Part shown: positions 58,587 to 64,000 of the stretch, in pieces | Numbering within the stretch: position 1 is the first letter of the stretch | Layout: each line of letters starts with the position of its first letter | Assembly: GCA_003049465.1 (NCBI GenBank) | Contig: PYSS01000148.1 | Span: 1 to 64,000, forward strand | Source: Magnaporthiopsis rhizophila | Taxonomy: Eukaryota; Ascomycota; Sordariomycetes; Magnaporthales; Magnaporthaceae | DNA length: 64,000 nt | Direction: 5' to 3' | Program-made: the position numbers and the translations under genes | The notes under the pieces: model-generated | Databases searched by the model: none | Seen by the model: only the letters and a program-made list of their open reading frames with translations | What the model was told of the DNA's origin: nothing

Positions 58587-61350
58587 TAACCAAAAAGGAT
58601 TTTATTAAACCCTTTAAAATAATAATAAATTATTATAATATTAATATAAAAATTATCCCGGTCCGATATTTTATTTTATTTATTACGGAATTTTAGGATA
58701 GGTTTAAAAATGCCCGATAAATGACCAAAATTAATCTGAAAACCGGTTTTAATTTGATTAAAATAAAAAAAAAGCTATAAATGGAAAATAATATTTCGTT
58801 ATAAATATAATTTTTTTAAATATACGGTTATATTAATGGAATTTATTAATATACCTATTATTTTTTAAAATATAATAAATTATATTTTTATAAACCTTAT
58901 TAATATAAAAGTTCTGGTTTATTTGGACGATATTCTGGTTTATGCCAAAATGAAAAAAAAATATAATAACCTGGTCCGGAAAATTTTTTAAAAGGTTAAC
59001 AAAAAATAATCTGGCAGTAACCTTAAAAAAGTGCCACTGGGAAGTTTAGGAAGTAAAATTTTTGGGGTATATTATTAGCCCGGACGGTATTTTTATAAAA
59101 CAGTATAAAATTAATGCTATTAAAAATTGGAAATTTTTATGATAATTTAATAATTATTAATTTTTTGTGGGGTTTGCCAACTTTTACTGACGGTTTATTA
59201 AAAGGTTTTCCAAAATAATAAAATTATTAATAATAACTAATGCTTTTTAAAAAACCAGTAACGATGGATCCCGGAAATGCAGGAGTTTTTCGATACTTTT
59301 AAATAAACCTTTATAAATCCGCCAATATTATATCATTTTAACCCAAACAAGCCAGCCATTATTAAAATTGATTTATTTAATTTTGTGTTGGGAACAGTGC
59401 TGTTATAAAAAATATATCCCGTTACCTTTTATTTTTATAAAATGTTTTTTACAAAAATAAATTACAAAATATATAATAAAAAGCTATTAATAATAATAAA
59501 TTGTTTTGCAAAATAAAGGTATTATTTGAAAAAAGCCGAATACTGCATAAAAATATATACTGACCATTAAAACCTGTTATATTTTATAACGGCCAAAATT
59601 TTTAACCGCTAATAAGCAAAATGGGTATAACAATTTGCAGGGTACTGGTTTATAATTAATTATAAACTAGGCAAATAAAATGGTAAAGCCGATATATTAT
59701 TTTGATTAATATAATATTAATTTAAAAAAAAAAAGAAATAAAAACCAGCCGATTATAATAATTTTACAAAAAAAATACTTTTTTTAAACAAAATTAATTA
59801 TAGGGGCTATATTAATTTTTTTAGCCCCGGCCCGTTTGTATAATATTTCAGTTATTTAATAAACCGATACTTTTATAATTAAGGTAATAAAGGTTGCCAA
59901 AAATGATCCGGAATATTAGGAATATTTGAAAATTTTAACAAAAATGGAAAAAATAAAAGGATAATTTTTTTATTATCGGAAAAAATTTTGGGTTTTTGCC
60001 GGATTACGATAAAAAATTTTAAAATTAAAATATAATATTAAAATAACCGGGTATATAAAAATAAACAAAATTTTTAAGCTTATTATTTGCTATTTCTGAT
60101 AACCAAATATTAAACGCTTAATTTAAAAATATTTAAAAAATTATTTGGAATATTAATATAATAAAGCCTTTAAATACACTTTTTTTAGCCTTTTATAGCT
60201 ATTAAAATTATATTATACCTTATAAAAAATAATAGCCATGGATTTTATTACGGACCTTTTTTTTAATTAAAAGTGCAATTTTATTTGGGTAATAATAAAT
60301 TTATTTATAAAAATGGCACATTTCGTATTTTTTAAAAAAAAGCAAAAAAAATGGATAATTTTATCCGTATTTTTGCCAAAAAATATTGGCAATTTTATAA
60401 TATACCACTAAATATTATTTTAAATTAAAATTTCAGATTTATAGCACATTTATAAAAAAATTTCCTAAAATTAATAGGTATTAAGCTTAAAATAAATATT
60501 ATTTTTTATTTTTAAACGGATAAATAAATAAAAAAGCTTAATTAAACCTTAAAAATATACCTAAAATTTTTTATAAATTATAAAATAACCAATTGGATTA
60601 ATTTTTTTCTAATAGTTAAATTTGCATATAATAATATTATTTTGGCCAGTATTATCCTTATTTTTTTATGCTAATTATAATTATTATCCGGCAGCTGCAA
60701 ATCCATTTTTATTAAAAAAAATATACAATTTTGCAAGCATAGCTTATAATTATTAAATGATCGAAATCTACCAAAAGGCCAAAATATACCTAAATAAAGC
60801 CAGAAAATATATAAAATATTAGGCCGATAAAAAATAAAAGCCCTTTTTAATATTTATAAAAAAGCAATTTATTATGCTAAATAAATAATATATTAAAATT
60901 AAACGGCCAGCCAAAAATTTTAATTTCAAAATACTAAAACCATTTTATATCCTAAAAATTAACCTATCCCGAACGGCGATATAATTTAAGCTACCCAAAA
61001 ATTGGAAAATATATTTTACTTTTCATATATTTTTTATCGAATTTTACCGGGCAGGTATTTAGGGCTGTTTTAATTCCAATCAAATATTTTGAAACGCCCC
61101 TCCCGTTAAAAAAAAATATAATATGGAAAAAATTATAAATTTTCGAATTAAACAAAGTTTTATCAAATATTGCGTAAAATAAAAAAAATATAATTTAAAA
61201 AATAATATTTGGGAATTTTATAATAATTTTTTTAGCGAAAAAGTTTAATAAAAAATTGCCCTTTTTTATTAGCAATATCCTGATAAATTTAAAAATCCCC
61301 AAGCACAAAATATATAACCCAAGGCGGGTTTTTAAGGAAGAGGAAAATTA
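58587..61350 (+). pseudogene. Reverse transcriptase, RNase H and integrase relic of the outer element
   Basis: The plus strand keeps V-L-V-Y-L-D-D-I-L-V-Y-A at 58911-58946 (intact catalytic Asp pair), the RNase H block P-A-I-I-K-I-D near 59350, integrase pieces near 60240-60600, and a chromodomain-like C-terminus near 61150-61210 (R-I-K-Q-S-F-I-K-Y-C-V-K). Stops and frame breaks are frequent, so it is not functional. Confidence 0.8.
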
Positions 61351-61660
61351 TATTATGCAAACTTAACTTTAATAATTATTAGGGCGCTTATAAAGGCCGC
61401 CAACAAATGTATAAAAATTTTGCAATAAATAAATGCTTAACCCCGCAATTGGGAAATATACCTTTGGAATGCGTATTTTAGTTCGGGATTAATACCCGAG
61501 TTAGGAATGCACGGGCCCCCAGCCCTTTTATATAATAGGGGCTGCTTAAGGGCTTTGGATTATTAAGAAGGGGAATCCCCCAAGCATTTTTTGAGATTTT
61601 AGAAGAATTATTAGCGAATATAGGATCTTCCTCAAGCCTGCACTTTGCACCTTTGTTACA
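61351..61660 (+). repeat. Right LTR of the outer element (310 bp)
   Basis: It aligns end to end with 38205-38514. It starts TATTATGC (from TGACACGC) and ends TTGTTACA. Here the inner half is RIP-altered and the outer ~160 bp is nearly clean, the mirror of the left LTR. Confidence 0.93.
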
Positions 61661-61665
61661 GAAAG

Positions 61666-63353
61666 GCGCTCAGGTCATGCTTATGAGAGAGATATACGGA
61701 AAGGCCAACCGTGTCATAGTGTATCTGGGCAACTCTGTCCTAGCTCCCGCAGCTCACAGCCTGATCCATGAGCTTATTCTCTTGCGTTCCGCTGGCTGCC
61801 ACGGCTCAGAGCTATACCAGAAGGTGTCGAGGGGCGAGGGCATGAGCGTCAGATGGATAGCCCTCATACAGTTGCTTGCACAGCCTTGGTTCAGGCGTGT
61901 CTGGGTGATCCAAGAGGTAGCGGCAGCGTCACTCAACTCGCCGAGAATCTGGTACGGTGGAAGGCTTTACGAGTGGGCTTCTCTGCTCGCCGCATTTGAG
62001 CTTCTCGGAGGCTTCGAGATGGCCAATTTCTTGCAGACCGTGCATCAGGGCAGGGTGGCAGTCGACCATCTGCAGAGCATGCGAAGCATGGACGACATGC
62101 GCAAGAGGGTGGCTTTAGTCGATATGAACAGATGGACAAAGGGCGGCCTGATGCAGAGCCCGGCACCGCTGTTCTACCTCCTGGAAAGCTCCATGGCTCA
62201 CCAGGCTTCCGACGCCAGGGATAAGGTCTTCGCTTTGCTTGGGTTGACGGGTGACGACCACCCTCCCAAGCTCACCCCGGACTACCGCAGTGAGACAACC
62301 GTCGAGTCTGTGTACGTCAACACGGTAAAATACCTCCTGACAACCGAGAAGCCGCTGTCTTTTCTCCAGCTGGCCGGAGTGGGTGTCAGTAGGCGTCATC
62401 AGGCACTCCCATCCTGGGTCCCGGACTGGGCGGGCTCGACCGACCGGGGCGCGCCCATGTCGCCAACTCTCTGGGAGCAATCGCAATTCCACTGCAATTA
62501 CTACCGAGCGACTGGAAGTGCGAGGCCGGCTTTCAGCACTCGCCGCATCGGCGATCGTGAGGCATTGGCGCTTTCCTGTACGCGCGTGGACATGCTGGCG
62601 CAGCTCAGCGCCGTCCACGCGCCGGCCATTGAGGACGATGAGTTCATTTCAATAGGGCCGGCTACACTTGTCGATCTCCGAGATATGCTAGAGGCCCGTC
62701 GGTGGCACCAAGAAACACTCGCCATGGCACTGGGGAGCCATGCTCCAGACCCATACCCCTGCGGGAGAGATGCCTCCTGGCAAGCATCACCTCCACCAGG
62801 TCCAGCAGATTCCGAGGAAGTGCAAAGCGACAAGCCACCCGGCCCGGGGAGGGTCCCGTCCCAGCCACTCCGGGAGGTCTTCTGGCGCGTTCTGACAGGC
62901 GACCTCAACCTGTCCCGGATGCTACGGCCTGCGCCGATGACCCGCCAGGAAGACTACAACAACTGGGTCTCCTTCATGGCCGAGATGGCCGCCTATCTAG
63001 CCATCGGCAGCAAAGACGCGCGCGTCCCCGTCCACGACGCAGGTTTCTGGCGCAGATACGACGCCGGGCTGCCGTTTGCCAACGCCATGGCGAGCTGCGC
63101 TGTCGGTCGCCGCGTCTGTGTCACGGCTGCCGGCCGCCTGGGCTGCGTCCCGCCGCTGTCCCAGGTCGGGGACGAAGTGGTGCTCATCCACGGGGCGCCT
63201 ACGCCGTTTGTTATCAGGAAGGTTGCGGCAGAGATAGGGGCAGATAACAATCTCTACGAGCTGGTTGGTGCCTGTTACATGCACGGCATGATGGATGGGG
63301 AGGCGGTTCCGGCTGACGGCACCCAGGAAGCGGAAAAGTTCTTTTTCGTTTGA
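61666..63353 (+). pseudogene. HET-domain gene, 3' half (split by a retrotransposon)
   Basis: Directly after the target duplication (61661-61665) the frame resumes with V-M-L-M-R-E-I-Y-G-K-A-N-R-V-I-V-Y-L-G, the third conserved block of the HET domain, followed by W-F-R-R-V-W-V-I-Q-E-V and D-K-V-F-A-L-L-G-L. The frame is fully open to the stop at 63353. With the 5' half the ancestral gene would code for ~925 residues, and reading frame and motif order fit exactly across the duplication. The open frame also extends 13 nt upstream, so automated annotation could wrongly call this a separate gene. Confidence 0.9.
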
Positions 63354-63847
63354 TAGGCACTGCTGGATACCCCTCAAAGTCCGCCTTGCCAATTGATGTG
63401 ATGAGCCGCTGGTGGGCCTCCCACCGACAGAGTGGTTACCACAAAAGCAGGCTGCCGTGCTCCACCTCCAATAAAAGCAATTTCCATCATTGGCGCACCC
63501 CGCCATGGTGCTAACTGAGCATGCAACAGCCTGACTGCAGCCAGCTCAACCGACCTCTCGCCAATGAGAAGCACTGGCCGCCCGCCTCACTCTTCAAATC
63601 CTATGCACACAACCCTCCATCACGGTTGGTCAAAGCTTGGACAGCTTCCCTAGCTCCTTCCCCTCCATTTTGCCCAAGCAGCCCGCTTGGCTTCTTCGCT
63701 CTTACATATTCCAACCTTCGGCTTCAGGACTTCCTTCTATGCTCGACTGAAGTCTCGCTTCCTCATCCCACACAAGTTTGCCATCTCCTGAAACACATTC
63801 AAGAAAAAACAGTACCTTCCGTGGCCAAAATCTGCATTCCCATCGCC
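63354..63847. other. Intergenic region upstream of the dynamin-like gene
   Basis: No gene seen. It contains CT-rich leader-like sequence close to the start codon at 63848. Confidence 0.45.
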
Positions 63848-64000
63848 ATGACCGCAGGAGGCACGGGCACGTTCACGGCCGACCTCCGGTCTAAGGAGCA
63901 TCGAGCCCTGTTCGACATTATCGACAGACTCCGCTCCCACGGCATTGGCGAGGTCATCGACCTGCCCGAGATCATCGTCTGCGGCGACCAATCTGCAGGC
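63848..64000 (+). CDS. Dynamin-like GTPase, N-terminal fragment cut by the window end
   Basis: From ATG 63848 the first 51 codons end L-P-E-I-I-V-C-G-D-Q-S-A-G, the start of the dynamin G1/P-loop (G-D-Q-S-S-G-K-S), preceded by I-D-R-L-R-S-H-G-I-G-E-V-I-D-L, the usual lead-in helix of fungal Mx/dynamin-type proteins. Large GTPases of this family remodel membranes. Everything after the P-loop is outside the window. Confidence 0.85.
   Translation, partial: MTAGGTGTFTADLRSKEHRALFDIIDRLRSHGIGEVIDLPEIIVCGDQSAG

Larger units (their letters stand above)
38205..61660 (+). mobile_element. Outer Ty3/gypsy chromovirus, RIP-decayed, host to nested insertions
   Basis: Bounded by two 310-bp LTRs (38205-38514 and 61351-61660) and a 5-bp target duplication GAAAG (38200-38204, 61661-61665). 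Removing the nested insertions leaves about 7.9 kb, a normal size for this class. Plus-strand relics appear in the expected order: gag-like region ~39.6-41.1 kb; protease D-P-E-S-A-I-A-F-I-S (~57.38 kb, G changed to E); reverse transcriptase with Y-L-D-D at 58920-58931; RNase H ~59.3-59.6 kb; integrase ~60.2-60.7 kb; chromodomain-like end ~61.1-61.2 kb. Stops are dense throughout. Confidence 0.92.

Noticed and set aside
38205..61660. Similar sequences at 38.2-38.5 and 61.35-61.66 kb as a duplicated part of the HET gene
   Set aside because: They are LTRs bounded by TG...CA-type ends and a 5-bp target duplication; they are not HET coding sequence.
61653..63353. Independent 566-codon gene starting at 61653
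   Set aside because: The first codons lie in the LTR and target duplication; the frame is the 3' half of the split HET gene.
1..64000. CRISPR arrays or bacterial-type operons
   Set aside because: No regularly spaced short repeats were seen, and introns and tRNA introns show a eukaryotic genome.

Overview
The window looks like a chromosome segment of a filamentous ascomycete (Pezizomycotina, probably a Sordariomycete). The basis is short 50-100 nt GT-AG introns, nuclear-type intron-bearing tRNA genes, a HET-domain gene, a GH43-CBM6 enzyme, and sharp alternation between GC-balanced gene blocks and very AT-rich, stop-riddled repeat blocks. The repeat copies differ mostly by C-to-T and G-to-A changes, the signature of repeat-induced point mutation (RIP).

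Layout. 1-2.53 kb: RIP-decayed repeats, namely the 5' end of a minus-strand Ty3/gypsy element (cut by the window edge) and a Tc1/mariner transposase relic. 2.5-23.46 kb: a gene block with a sugar transporter, a decayed short-chain dehydrogenase, a secreted GH43-CBM6 hydrolase, a tight tRNA-Glu/tRNA-Lys pair with introns, a secreted beta-propeller phytase-like protein with EGF-like modules, a 197-aa helical orphan and a Rossmann-fold oxidoreductase. About 4.6 kb (2.5-7.2 kb) holds no gene I can support. 23.465-25.371 kb: a Fot1/pogo-type DNA transposon with terminal inverted repeats and a TA target duplication; an assembly gap and a 32-base poly-C run lie in its left end. 25.4-38.2 kb: a second gene block. 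Its centre is a head-to-head pair of large, unusual, nearly all-helical proteins (830 aa on minus, 1008 aa on plus) that share one 1.36 kb intergenic region. Both have the coiled coil / hydrophobic hairpin / coiled coil layout of alpha-pore-forming toxins and neither has a signal peptide. A 176-aa helical protein lies next to them. 37.0-63.35 kb: a HET-domain gene with a membrane N-terminus, split by a 23.5 kb retrotransposon nest. 63.85 kb to the end: the start of a dynamin-like GTPase.

The nest can be read exactly from target-site duplications. The outer plus-strand Ty3/gypsy chromovirus (38205-61660, TSD GAAAG) sits in the HET coding sequence. Into it went a minus-strand Ty3/gypsy copy A (41138-55649, TSD GAAGA). 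Into A went copy B of the same family (45826-53054, TSD TTTGT). Two solo LTRs (TSDs CCCAA and ATTTG) also sit in the outer element. The HET frame resumes exactly after the outer TSD, so the ancestral gene would have coded for about 925 residues.

Most promising for novelty: the divergent helical pair as a candidate fungal two-gene pore-forming system, the HET allele disruption, and a Cys-rich coiled-coil ORF kept in antisense inside the Ty3/gypsy elements. Functional calls rest on motifs read by eye; no database search was possible.
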